Source: Gordionus sp. m RMFG-2023
Taxonomy: Eukaryota > Nematomorpha > Gordioida > Chordodea > Parachordodidae
Direction: 5' to 3'
Length of the DNA stretch: 64,000 bases
NCBI RefSeq assembly: GCF_954871325.1
Contig: NC_088777.1
Coordinates: forward strand, 17,833,366-17,897,365
This document shows, piece after piece, positions 27,501 to 36,300 of this stretch. Numbering within the stretch: the first letter of the stretch is position 1; each line of letters begins with the position of its first letter. The notes under the pieces were generated by a model, which did no database searches, had not been told where the DNA came from, and saw nothing but the letters and a program-made list of their open reading frames with translations. The position numbers and the translations under genes are program-made.

Positions 27501-29692
27501 CTTTATTCTTCAATATTAAAAAAAAATTACACTGATAAATTCAAATATAAAAAAAATATTGAACATTGAAATATGTTAAATTTGACAATCAAAACATTTG
27601 TTACATAAAATATTAATGTGTTCTAAACATAAATTTATTTTGCATATTTGACAAAAATATTTATTTCTAATGTGTGTTCCTTTGTCTACCACCTTTCTCT
27701 CTTCTCTTGTTAGTATGTCATCAAATCTCATTGCATGAATTAGAAATCTGAATCTTTTAAGAGGCATTGTTACTCTAAATATATCAATTTCAAACCCATC
27801 AGATTTCCATAAATCAGACATATTTTGATGGTTAGATTTAAAAATTCCAGCTAAATAAAGAATTCCCAATAATGCTTTGAATTCAGTTATATCAACTTCT
27901 TTTGTAGAACTTTCATATTGATTATAATTTTGACTTACAACTTTTTCCATTGAGTAACCTTATTTTTAGCTAATTTTAAAGAGAAATATACTATGATAAA
28001 TGATTTTATATTTACCTAAATAATACTTAAGCTTATTATCTGTTACAGCTAATATATCTTCTTCTTCATCTAATTCAGATTGTGTATCATGATCACTATC
28101 ATACATATAATCTTCATCCTCACTATTAATTATATTATCCAAATCACCTCAAAAAAAAATATTACATTTATATATTTTATATTTACTTTCAGAATCTGCA
28201 AAAATCATAGTAGATGATAGAAATAATTTAAAAAATGAGTTTGTTGGAGAAAATAAACATAAAATAACTCCACCAGAAAAAATATTTGTGTTTTCAATTT
28301 CATATATCTCATTCAAAATTTGTTATATTCAAATTTCGTTTTAATAAATTTTATAATATAGTGGTATATATTTATAATTATAAAAGTTTTAAAAAAAAAA
28401 TTACGTATTTACTCCGGTGGGGTCTCACAAACTCCAAGCAGTCACAAAATGCTTATGTTAAAAACTACTCAACCAAAATATGTGAAATTTGGAATATAGA
28501 TTCTAAGATATATTTGATGAAGCTACTGAAGAATCCAGATCATGATAATTAACCGTTTTTATGCAATATCTCCAGCATGCCTGGGGTTTCCTACACCCCA
28601 CCGGAGTATTGAAGGGTTAAAATTATATTTTGTTATACTTATGATATAATTAAATTAATAAGCTTTTAATATCTATTAAAAAGGCTTGAAAAATAATCTT
28701 TATTCATTTTATTTAAAAAAAAATTATTTAAAAATGTTGACTAATTTAAACAGAAAATTAAAAAAACAAATCACTTTATATTACTTTATATTGTATAAAA
28801 TAAAATTAAATTATTTTTTTGCGAAACCAGACCGGAACTAAGTACCCCTGAACACAAGATATGGAAAAAATCTATAATGCTCTTGCATAACCGGGTATGC
28901 AGTCATAACTGGTCGGATAATTTCTTCCACCCTATAACCGATGCCATAGCTCCTTTTTATTCCTCCATAGTGCATTATCCCATCGACCTGGGAACTCTTA
29001 AGAAATGGGTCGAGAATGGAACCATCAAAACGACACACGAATACAGGAGATGCATTATGCTAATGTTTCAGGTAATTTTTTTTAACCTTCTTTCGGATTC
29101 GTCTAGGAATTTAAATTAATATGATTAAAAACACCATAATATAAATAAAGTAAAAATTAATGAAACGATTATTGTTTAAAGATTATTCCATAAATAATTT
29201 AATACAGAAAACAAAATTAATATCAGCGTTTAACAGGAAACCCTATATTTAATTTAAGGCTTTGTTTTGCTCAATGCTGACTATAAAAAATCATTGTCGT
29301 TGTCCACATATTTTTTATAATTAAAATTTATTAAAAATTTTTAATATTTTTATTTTTTAAATGTCTTGCAAAATTTAATTAATTATTTTGGCATTTAAAT
29401 AAAGATTAGGAAGGTATTGGTTTAATTTTGAATTATATATAAAGGCCTTGCTACAACAAAATCTATCGCTTATTTTGATGTGTTTTAAGGAAATTTTCGC
29501 TACTTTATTTTTTTAACAATTATTAAATATCTATTTATTTAATAATATAAGAATGCCTTAATGTACAACTCCGAAGATCACGTTATTTACAAAATGACGC
29601 AAGAAACCTACAAGGATGCTCTTAAAAACATTGACGAATATTTATCTGCCGCTTCTTCCTCGAATGTTAATATAAGCATCCCAATTATTTGA
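4390..29692 (+). CDS. BRD8: BRD8-like bromodomain protein, NuA4/TIP60 complex subunit (15 exons, 690 codons)
   Basis: BRD8 is a nuclear subunit of the NuA4/TIP60 acetyltransferase complex. Exons read from splice sites and phase: 4390-4460, 4500-4569, 4613-4662, 4706-4828, 20557-20640, 20726-20769, 20829-20900, 21550-22103, 22317-22551, 24208-24281, 24591-24681, 25332-25418, 26846-26981, 28831-29071, 29552-29692. All introns are GT-AG and every junction keeps phase; the total is 2073 bases. Residues 1-63 match the BRD8 SANT-like start (SIKEKLVLASLV, then SEPGRSLEWLNPNHCAQEY). A coiled coil follows, then a long acidic low-complexity middle, a basic RGRKKKLK patch and a C-terminal bromodomain (about 570-670) that keeps the MYNSEDH acetyl-lysine Asn. 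The product is shorter than human BRD8 (about 1235 residues). The start is the first ATG after an in-frame stop. The junctions least certain are those of exon 8. Confidence 0.9.
5157..7809. repeat. Inverted pair of about 190-bp arms (5157-5350 and 7615-7809)
   Basis: The left arm, with GGAATTCCATG near 5167, TTTTAGAGCACTATCTCAACC near 5270 and CACCTTCAAAGT near 5310, is matched by the reverse complement of the right arm (GGTAATTCCATG, TTTTAGAGCGATAGCTCAACC, CGCCTTCAATATTG). The arms diverge by substitutions and small indels. They bracket the separate inverted-repeat element at 5616-6476. This could be a decayed transposon with its two ends or two copies inserted in opposite orientation. No coding sequence is seen between them. 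Confidence 0.6.
5616..6476. mobile_element. Inverted-repeat element with about 135-bp arms
   Basis: The left arm begins TTGTGGGGTGAAAAGGATG; the right end is the complement of TTGTGGGGTAAAAGAAGGATG. Similarity continues through CCATGGGTATGTAAAAA / CATGGGCATATAAAAA, TTTTTTGGTGCTATGGCTAA and TCGTCATAAACA for about 135 bp. The flanking octamers CTGATGAC and TTGACGAT agree at five of eight positions with only transitions, which may be a decayed 8-bp duplication. The interior has no credible gene. Superfamily is not certain; hAT-like is the best guess. Confidence 0.65.
7810..7935 (+). mobile_element. Relic of the TAGTG...GTTAAAC MITE family
   Basis: The sequence TAGTGTTAAACTGCTTGATTT followed by AAAACGGTTAGCTCAA and a TTAGACAAGCCTGGAAA-type middle corresponds to the first half of the palindromic MITE seen whole at 13554-13745 and again at 53944. 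Only the left half is recognisable. It abuts the right arm of the 5157-7809 inverted pair. Confidence 0.5.
10002..10135. mobile_element. Possible short hAT-type MITE
   Basis: The right end reads GGAATGGCGTTTTCTGGGG and then AGTAAAGCCCTG, i.e. a CAGGGCTTTACT terminus on the other strand, a common hAT end form. The left end CAGGCCTGGGG is a weaker match and no 8-bp target duplication was found, so the boundaries are tentative. Confidence 0.3.
10657..10950 (+). repeat. 14-bp phased array of NGCGAA motifs (about 20 units)
   Basis: Motif starts are at 10657, 10671, 10687, 10703, then exactly every 14 bases from 10717 to 10885 (13 units), then 10910, 10924 and 10943. Within each unit the GCGAA core is kept (a few units differ by one base), while the remaining eight bases vary freely. 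All units point the same way. The right terminus of the element carries four inverted units spaced 14-15 bases apart (11954-12004). Such spacing suggests iterated protein-binding sites, as in some transposon ends, but this is inference. Confidence 0.85.
11350..11945 (+). repeat. Internal tandem repeat, five units of about 120 bp
   Basis: Each unit carries a GACAATTGTCATAATCGTT-like core with the palindrome ACAATTGT, found near 11362, 11483, 11606, 11727 and 11844. Each is followed by a TTGAATTTTTTTG stretch, AATGGG(C/T)AAAAATAT, ACATGTTAAATTA and TTTCA(G)TGAAGATGTACCAT. The units drift from left to right and the last two are most alike. The array lies wholly inside the 10641-12019 element. 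Confidence 0.8.
12376..12470. repeat. Two identical direct units of about 46 bp
   Basis: The segment AATATTTGGAAAAATATATT with the following ACTCTTGTACAACTCAAATT appears twice back to back. An (AT)n microsatellite follows at about 12521-12543. No function is suggested. Confidence 0.7.
12770..13515. repeat. Decayed inverted-repeat element with a third internal copy
   Basis: The left arm (about 12770-12925) contains CAAAATCTTTTCATTTGTG, CGATGCTTATATTTACATG, TTGATCGATTGCTGAACTC and TTTGCTAGTAATATAAA. The complement of 13365-13515 gives AAAATCTTCATTTTTGCTT, CTATGCTTACATTTACGTG, TTTGACCGATTGCCTTACT and ATTGCTAGTAATATCAA. A further direct copy of the first half lies between them (about 13035-13120). 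This looks like an old foldback or two-ended element; no target duplication was found. Confidence 0.55.
13554..13745. mobile_element. 192-bp palindromic hAT-type MITE with 8-bp target duplication
   Basis: The element begins TAGTGTCGTTAAACTGCTG and ends with the complement of TAGTGCTGTTAAACGGCTC. It is flanked by identical octamers ATTTTGGT at 13546-13553 and 13746-13753. Inner sequence is also partly self-complementary (AATATTTTTCTGG near 13675). A longer copy is at 53944 and a half copy at 7810. The target-site length and TAGTG ends place it with hAT MITEs. Confidence 0.87.
14756..16307 (-). CDS. hAT transposase, open reading frame with one intron (500 aa), first catalytic Asp replaced by Asn
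   Basis: hAT transposases cut and join transposon DNA through an RNase-H-like D-D-E centre. Exon 1 (16307-16097) encodes an N-terminal BED-type zinc finger, with AICKKCKHEMQGLVERLKNH and a following KQKC supplying the Cys/His ligands. A 49-bp GT-AG intron (16048-16096) joins in phase to exon 2 (16047-14756). Exon 2 has PSRKNIAEELL and INGWS (about residue 187) of the DUF659-type first block, VIDKADMI for the second Asp, GCSVHLLHLL, and near the end the dimerisation motif SSSTPSAERVFSTFG. The first acidic residue, normally TDGW, is Asn here. No stops or frame changes interrupt the 1503 bases. Terminal inverted repeats were not found. It lies antisense inside BRD8 intron 4. Confidence 0.85.
17085..17460. 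repeat. Two diverged direct units of about 230 bp
   Basis: The blocks TTTTTTTGTGGTT, GATTTA(A/G)GAATTAATA, TAAGCG(T/C)AAAC and TGGTATGATGCCTACCACTA (second unit TGTTATGATGCCATCTTACTA) occur in the same order at about 17085-17200 and 17313-17440. No coding sequence is present. Confidence 0.5.
20557..22551 (+). CDS. BRD8: BRD8 exons 5-9 (coiled coil and acidic middle region)
   Basis: Exon 5 (20557-20640, KLKHEIYLLENDQVDYKQM) finishes the coiled coil; exons 6 (20726-20769) and 7 (20829-20900, ELDSSFKVTVAGPPF) are short. Exon 8 (21550-22103) is the longest at 554 bases and encodes a very acidic, low-complexity segment with EPLDDGLEEMEEDDDIG. Exon 9 (22317-22551) ends at GTATGG. The acceptor of exon 8 (TTATTAG) and its donor (TATGTTTTT) are weak signals chosen because they are the ones that keep phase with both neighbours. 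Intron 7 (20901-21549) holds two hAT-type termini: a TAGGGTTAGAAAATCATGA start near 20937 and a GCCACTG end near 21460. Confidence 0.8.
22663..23951 (+). mobile_element. 1289-bp hAT copy with 8-bp target duplication and decayed transposase
   Basis: The ends are CAGGGTTG and the complement of TAGGGTTG, flanked by AACCGATA on both sides (22655-22662 and 23952-23959). Both ends carry GGAATTCC-like motifs. Inside, the plus strand retains the hAT dimerisation block STSASSERIWSFF at about 23365-23405 with stops around it; most of the catalytic region is gone or scrambled. It lies in BRD8 intron 9, in sense orientation. A related copy is at 40480-42139. Confidence 0.85.
24208..26981 (+). CDS. BRD8: BRD8 exons 10-13 (basic patch and linker)
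   Basis: Exon 10 (24208-24281) begins with the basic run RGRKKKLK, a likely nuclear-localisation patch, and continues KIEPEISPDILSFDDST. Exons 11 (24591-24681) and 12 (25332-25418) are short and acidic. Exon 13 (26846-26981) encodes a Lys/Asn/Ser-rich linker ending PPLELDFI. Splice sites are GTAATT, GTTTTT, GTATGA and GTATCA donors, all GT-AG. These exons have no recognisable domain; they are assigned because phase and position link the basic region to the bromodomain exons. Confidence 0.75.
25970..26097. mobile_element. Short hAT-type MITE in BRD8 intron 12
   Basis: The left end CAATTAGCGTCACTAG and the complement of the right end (CCAGTAGCGTCACTAG) match over 13 bases. The element is about 128 bp and non-coding. 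A clean 8-bp target duplication was not seen. Confidence 0.5.
27219..28616 (-). mobile_element. 1398-bp piggyBac element with perfect ends and TTAA target duplication
   Basis: Both ends are CCCTTCAATACTCCGGTG or its complement, and both sides carry TTAA (27215-27218 and 28617-28620), the exact signature of piggyBac transposons. Internal TACTCCGGT(T/G)GGG repeats lie near each end (about 27255 and 28410). The element carries a shortened transposase gene on the minus strand (next entry). At 1.4 kb it is smaller than typical autonomous piggyBac elements of 2-3 kb. It sits in BRD8 intron 13, antisense, and its ends show no decay, suggesting a fairly young insertion. Confidence 0.93.
27576..28208 (-). 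CDS. Internally deleted piggyBac transposase, open 178-aa spliced frame
   Basis: Exons on the minus strand are 28208-28187, 28147-28016 and 27958-27576, with GT-AG introns of 39 bp (28148-28186) and 57 bp (27959-28015). Together they give 537 bases: 178 codons plus stop, all in phase. The product starts with an acidic N-terminus (DLDNIINSEDEDYMYDSDHD). It continues into the first part of the DDE_Tnp_1_7 domain (FKALLGILYLAGIFKSNHQN, then FRVTMPLKRFRFLIHAMRFDD and TREERK). It then jumps at HIRNKYF straight to a cysteine-rich tail, CQICKINLCLEH...CNKC, matching the C-terminal zinc-binding domain of piggyBac transposases. The segment that should hold the catalytic Asp residues is missing, so cleavage activity is not expected. 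ATG choice is the first in frame. Confidence 0.75.
28831..29692 (+). CDS. BRD8: BRD8 exons 14-15 (bromodomain, C-terminus)
   Basis: Exon 14 (28831-29071) and exon 15 (29552-29692, ending TGA) encode the bromodomain, which binds acetylated lysine on histones. Matches to human BRD8 are strong: TPEHKIWKKSIMLL, then DNFFHPITDAIAPFYSSIVH, YPIDLGTLKKWVENGTIKTT, CIMLMFQ and, after the 480-bp intron, NALMYNSEDHVIYKMTQE. The conserved Asn of the YNS turn is kept. Only about 20 residues follow the domain before the stop, as in some BRD8 isoforms. A possible polyadenylation signal AATAAA lies near 29979. Confidence 0.93.
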
Positions 29693-30331
29693 TGCATCTA
29701 AAAAGATCCCAAAAAAACTTGATATTTATTATTATTTTATTGGTCCTTAGAATTAGCAGAAAGGTGTTAAATTTTTTTCAAATGAAGTGTTTAGAATAAA
29801 AACAATGATAGAGACTTGAGTTCATAGGATGCCTTTGATAAATCAACTAATTATTATTTACAATTAGATGGATAACTAGAAATATAATAATTTCTTGATT
29901 TTTTTCATTTAATTTCTTATAAAAATTAAACTATCACCTTAATTTAGTTTATTGTAAATTTAAATATTACCTATATTAATAAAAATACATGTTCAAGATT
30001 TGGAATTAAGTTTAGTAAAGTCTGATTCAAGTTTATTTAATGTTAAATTTTTATTAACTATTGAGTTTTAATAATACACTTTCTATCATATTTTTTATTA
30101 TCAATCAAGAAACAAACAGATATATTTTTTAATATTAATAATATCGATAAATGGGATTGTATCTAAATATTATATATTTTTTAGTAAGAATAAATTATAT
30201 TAATAAGAAAATAATTATATATTTATATTGTAAGTAATTTATATTTAAAGGACTATACAACATTACGAAATGATATCTAATAATTGTTCATAATTTTAGC
30301 ACATTTAATATATGTAATAATACCTCTAACA
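29693..30331. other. Convergent intergenic spacer
   Basis: This 640-bp AT-rich stretch separates the stop codons of the BRD8 gene (plus) and the GPCR gene (minus), so both 3' untranslated regions must lie in it. AATAAA/TTTATT hexamers occur on both strands, but no cleavage site can be assigned. Confidence 0.6.
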
Positions 30332-33300
30332 TTAATATTTCAAACAACATTTAATGTAGTTAATCGATTCTTTAAAACACAATCTAAACCTGCGATTCAT
30401 GAAGCAGTAGGTGATAGGGTTTAAACAGCATGAAAGGTATGCTAGAAGGTGAATTATATAGGCATGTCGCGATAAATAATAGCCCGCGCCAAAGTAAAAG
30501 GATAAGGAATCATGAGTGACCCAGGTATTGATCAGATAAAGTGGAGTCCAGCATATAAAAAATTCCAAGACTATCACAATCAACATTCTGATAATCTTAA
30601 GAAGTTTTGTATCCATTATGTAGCCCGAATTATTGTTTGAGCCGTATGAATTTATGTGAGCCGATGGATTGGAGGATGAAACGCTAGAATTACTTTTCAA
30701 TGAATGAATGTGCATTGTATTTTGTTGCCTTTTTCTAGATTTTCCTTTTTTAGGTGATGATCTAGGTTTCATTTTACCTTCGTAACTTATATTAAAAGAT
30801 GTTATATCCCCATCTGACTTAAAATGGGAATATAATGGATACAAGATGCCAAATACGTTCTCATCAAAAAATACCTTGTCATAAATATTAGATTGCAATA
30901 AAGGTGTAACGGGTTTGTCACTCTCAATGAGTTTCCTATTTTGATTAGGTTCGGAGTTATGAGATATTGAAAGCAAAGTATCTTTGGATTTATTCAAATT
31001 TATAGTAACTGAATCATTGCCTTTGCCCTCACTTGGTATTTTCAAATTTTTAGGTTTTTTTCTGTATATATTTAAACCAACATTTAAATCTGTGAAGAAA
31101 CTTTGGGAAACTTTTGGGGAAGGAGAATTTCTAATAAGAGTAGTATCTCGTCTATTAACTTTTGTTAAACAATATGCAAGGTTGTAATAAGCTATGGACA
31201 TGAGTATTAGGGGTATTATGAATAAAAATATATTGATGAACCAATTAAAAATGATGGCTCTAGACGTATTGAACCACAGTTCTCTGCAAGCAATAGTCGA
31301 TCGTTTGCTATATGGTTGTTTAATAACCTTCTTTGTGATATATGGACCATCAAAGTGGGAACGATTGGAGAGTAGGTAGAGCACTAATATTTCAAATTTC
31401 GAATCCATCACTGTTTGAGGCTGTGATTTAATTAGTGTATCCAATGAATTCGGTGAATTATTTATAAAAATCGTATTATTTCGATCATTACTGACAATCA
31501 TTTCCTGAAGGTTGTAATAGTTAATATTCACCAAACGATTGATGTAAATTAGTGGACTCATGACCAATCCCGAGAAAATCCACACCATTATGTTAACTTT
31601 AAGTGCACGTTGAGTGGTCTGCCATTTTTTGGATTTGAGTGGGTGTTTAATAGCAAAATACCGTTCTAGAGATAACGCTACCAATGTCCACATGTTAGCA
31701 CTCACAGAAGTAGCTATAAAAATTATTTTATTTTATATAAAAATATATAAGTCATAGGTATAGTAATTATACTAAGGTTTAAATTTTAAGGCGTAGTCAA
31801 ATATTAAAATTTGAAAAAAATATAATTATATATCCCATCATTCAATCATGTTTATTATTTAGATATTATTATTATATTAATTTGCAAGATATTTTAAATA
31901 AAATTTAATTTTTAAAAAAAATAGGATCATTTGTATAAATCGAATATAATTAATTATATTGGTTCATATCGTTAGCCCTCTTTTTTAAAAAAATAATTTA
32001 TTAAAATGTTTTTTCCAACAATTTGGTCAAATAAACAATTATAGAAAGTCTCAAATCATACTAAAATAGTTATTTGGTGAATGGTAACTTTTATTATTTT
32101 TAACGGATGTCAATTGAAATATTGGAGTATTTAAAAAGTTGCTTTTGAGAAGGTATCATAATTTTTTTTTGTAATATAATCAAAATCTTTATTTTCAAAT
32201 TCATTTCATATGATTCAAATATAAATTTTTTTATATCCGTATATGATAAAATTATATATGGTTAAAAAAAATACAGTTGAGTAGTCTAGAACAAAAAACT
32301 AGGGCTAGAAATCGAAAGAAATACTTTTACAATATGCAATTTTCTATCTTCTGGCCATGAGATTTAGGCTAGGTTTATTCATATTTGGGGCAACGAATAA
32401 AATTCACTTAAATGAAGTCATATCTTTTCTCTATTATATTATATATTTTGAATTATACCTACAAAAATACATATCGAATATTTGCATCATTCGTATTTGA
32501 TTGATGATTTCAAATCGAATTATTTATACTAATAATAAAAACATTATTCGGTTTGGTTCGTCGAATATTCGATTCTAAAATTAAATTGTTTACAAATATA
32601 TTCAAAAATGAAAATATGGATTAAAATTTTAAATGATTTATAGATGTAGAAAATAGTTAAAAATTCCGCAAAGAACATATTAAATACCTAAGAATAATTT
32701 CAAATTTTATGAATAATTTTATTTAAAAATAATTTTGTACAATTTGTGATACTAATAATTTTAAATATACGATATTTTCCTTATTCGATAATTTTGTTAT
32801 TCGCTTTCGTAAATACTAAGCGAATAATGAATAATTTGTTTTGGTATACTTTGCAGTAGTTAAAAGTTTTAGAATAGATACAGATACATAGTCTAAAATG
32901 GGTCTAGATACATACACCACAAATTTATTATACTTATGTAAGGTGTGCATAATGCGTAATTTAAGATTTTATTGTTAAAATTGAAACTTCGAAGTGAGCT
33001 AAATATATTGAGCTGTTATCACATCTATTTACAAAATATATAATTAAAATAATTATTGTTAGATTTTAATAATACATATACAAAATATATAATTAAATTA
33101 TTATAAATAGCTCTGATAAGCCGTCAAGAATGATGGGGATAACACATTTAACCCTTTATTTGAGGATGGGTAAATCAGAATTTTCCCCTTTATTTGATTA
33201 TGGATCTCAGTAATCAACTTATCTTATATGAGTTGTGAATAAGAAATTTACTTTTATTTTGATGAAAGGTTATTTTGAGCTGTTATACTATCTTTATATA

Positions 33301-36300
33301 TGTTAGTGAACTCTATATTTTGTACCTTCGTTATACATATAATTAGATCATATTTGTATATTTTCAAAATATCTATATTAATCATTTCTAAATTGTCTTT
33401 AGGTGCCCAATTAAAAATATTTTTTACATTTGTATTTGTAATTTAAGGCTTAAATAAATTAATCCTGCTAGCTGAGAGGTTTGTATACTTTCTCAAAAAT
33501 TGTATTTATTTGCATAATAAAAAATATTTTAAACTTAATTTTTATACATTTGTATTTACAATTTAAAACCTAAAAAATGTAATCTTGCTAGATGAGGGTT
33601 TTGTATTTTAAAGTTAAGAAAAACTGCGAGAAAAGCAAAATATAATATATAATTTTTCTGTGTAAGCATAATACGTATGTAGCCTAGCTCAAACCTAAAA
33701 CGTGAATAGAGATAATAAATAGATTAAATATTAATGCTAAAATAAGAATGGGGTTTTGGGTAGTAGAGGGTTCGATACTGGTAGATGGCAAAAAATTAAC
33801 ATTACACTGTCTCCTTAAATTTTAATATTTTTTAAAAAATTATTGACTTTGATGATTGATATTATTTATACCAAAACCCTGCACCCGGGCCCGGCCTAAA
33901 ATTTTTTTTAAAAAAATATCCGGGGTATATTTTAAAACCAAATACTTGAATACGGCAGTATTAACTGTAAAAATCAAAAATAAATAAAATATATTTAAAA
34001 AAAACCCGGGCCGGGCCTAAATTTTTTTTAAAAAACAAACCCGCGCCGGACCGGAAAAATTTTTTGAAAAAAATCCGAGCCTGCCGAGCCAAAAAATTTA
34101 AAAAAATCCGAGCCGGGCCGTACAAATGGTACCTCTGCAGGCCACTGATTTATATCAACCAAGAGATGCCCAAAAAAATAATATGTTAAATTATTTGATT
34201 TCTTTTCAGAGATTGTCTAGAAATATTGATCTAAAAATTATTATATATGTTTTTAAATTAATATAAACAAAACTAATTATAATATAAAATTTTCATGTGT
34301 ATGGCCATCCTATGAGTATAATAAAATTTGTCTGGTTTGTTTTTGTCATGAAATAAACTTCGACATTTTATTAAATGAATTTAATTTAAATATTATTATT
34401 TTTTATATTAAAAAAAGTAAAAAAAATTATATCAAAATTAATATTAAAAATATTTAAAAGTAGATACAGGTACCTCCAAAAGTATCGAGATCTATTTTAA
34501 CAAAACTATATCCAGACACAGATATCACATTTTTATATCTAGATATATTAACAAATATTTTGTATCATAGATGTATCAAGAATTTTTATGGGGGGGGGGG
34601 GGCTTTTTTGCCATCGATATTAAAAAAAAATTGGACAAGACCCCTTCTTTGAATTGACAGGATCACATTTAAATTTTTTTAAATAATAAACTTTTTTCTC
34701 ACAAATTTCTGTTAAAAAATTATTAATAGTTTAACCCTAACCCTATTAATATTAGATATGCTTATTTTTTTAAAAAATGATTAATGAAATAATATATTTT
34801 ATTCATTTTATGGTGAGAGGAGTGTGTAGAGTGTTAAGAAAAATGTTTATTAGCTTATAATGATATTTAAAAAACTGAGACATTGTTAGTCATTTTGACC
34901 AGAAATTTAAAATTCGTATAGTACCCGGATAAAATTTTCTATCAATCCCTTGGGCTACGTTTTCGCAAGCAATTAAAAATAATGTCCGAATACGCCTATT
35001 TTATAAAAATAATGCCTTTTTATTAATTGCTCGTGTGTAATTATTTTGCTATGACACTCGCTTCTGTTTATATTGTTTGCAAATCTTTGTTAATAAAATT
35101 AACAATGAACAATTTTAATTGTTAGCAAAGACATGGCTTAATGCTAAATTTCTTATATTTATTTTGAATAGAGAAAAGTAAGTATTTACAATTCTAACAT
35201 AAATTATGAGGCATAGGAAATTAAAACTAATAGAGAATCCTGACCTTGATAAAGAAATTGAGGCATTTAAAAAAGATAATTAAATGTTTAAGAAAAGAAA
35301 AATACCACATTATTACCATAATTTCAATCTAAAATAAATTTTTTAATTTAAATTTGATTTTTTTTTTGATTTTATAATTTCTTTAAGAATAAATTACGTT
35401 ATAATCATAAGGTTATAATATATCATAAAATGATAAAGATTGAAATGACTTGTAGACTAAAATTATAATTTAGAAGTTTGAGTGCAGTTATAGTGGCATG
35501 GTTGGTGGGGGAAAAGCGTACTTATAATCAGCATTACGAAATGAATATCAATTTATTTTTACCATTATTAAAAATCATAAGAAATAGAAAAGTCACCACT
35601 GGTTTAATATTGTAACCTTATATGTTCCTTTATTTATATTTTATATGAAGATCATTATCATAATATAAAATTTTTGGATTTTCAAAATATCTTAAATTCT
35701 TAGATATTTTTTTATTTATATTTTCACTCAAGCTTTGATTTTATAATAAATAAAAATGATTATCTTGATGCCTTTTAATCTATTAGATTTCGACACTGTT
35801 AGACTATTGCTAACTAAGTTAATCTTTTCATCTTTATATAATTATTTCAATTACTATTTCCCAATTCATAATAGACCAGTGTGTTATAGGAATATATGGT
35901 TTACTTACATTATAAAAACGGTGATTATGGGCTCCTTCTCATAAAGGAATCTTGAGGCTCCTAAACTTTCCCCCTTCCAAATGGGTTGTGAGAGGATGTC
36001 TGGAAGGTTATTGTTATAGAAAAATAGCAGTAGATACAAAAAAAATCCAATGATATAACTTTGTAAAAAAATTATTAAAAAGTATTTCAATTCACATACT
36101 GGCATTTTACATTCACAGAATCTGAAATTTATATTTATTGTATCACATTATTTTAATTTAATTATATGTATGAAATAACTTGTAACAGGTAATCTGAAAT
36201 TAAGATCCCGGAAAGTTGACCTGCCAAAGAACTTGGCCCCCGGAAAAAGCCCCCAAATATTTTTAAAAACCACTTACCCAAAAATAATATGGAATGTACA

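Larger units (their letters stand above)
32854..34552. mobile_element. hAT-type MITE copy (CAGAGTTGTTAAAA family) with internal additions
   Basis: The left end CAGTAGTTAAAAGTTTT is followed by AGATACAGATACATAGTCTAA. The right end, GTAGATACAGGTACCTCC then CTATTTTAACAAAACT, matches the complement of the start of the copy at 45529. A shared inner block (AGGTGTGCATAATGCGTAAT at 32940 and AGGTGTGCCTAATGTCTAAT, complement, near 46000) confirms kinship. The right end seems doubled (a second match to about 34552). The GC-rich element at 33878-34142 and a 117-bp duplication (33421-33607) lie inside. Confidence 0.5.

Noticed and set aside
28877-29119. Stand-alone bromodomain gene
   Set aside because: The open segment runs past a clear donor (GTAATT at 29072), and the domain continues in phase at 29552; it is the penultimate exon of BRD8.
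30984-31379. Plus-strand open frames over the receptor
   Set aside because: They are antisense shadows of the GPCR third inner loop and TM5 coding sequence.
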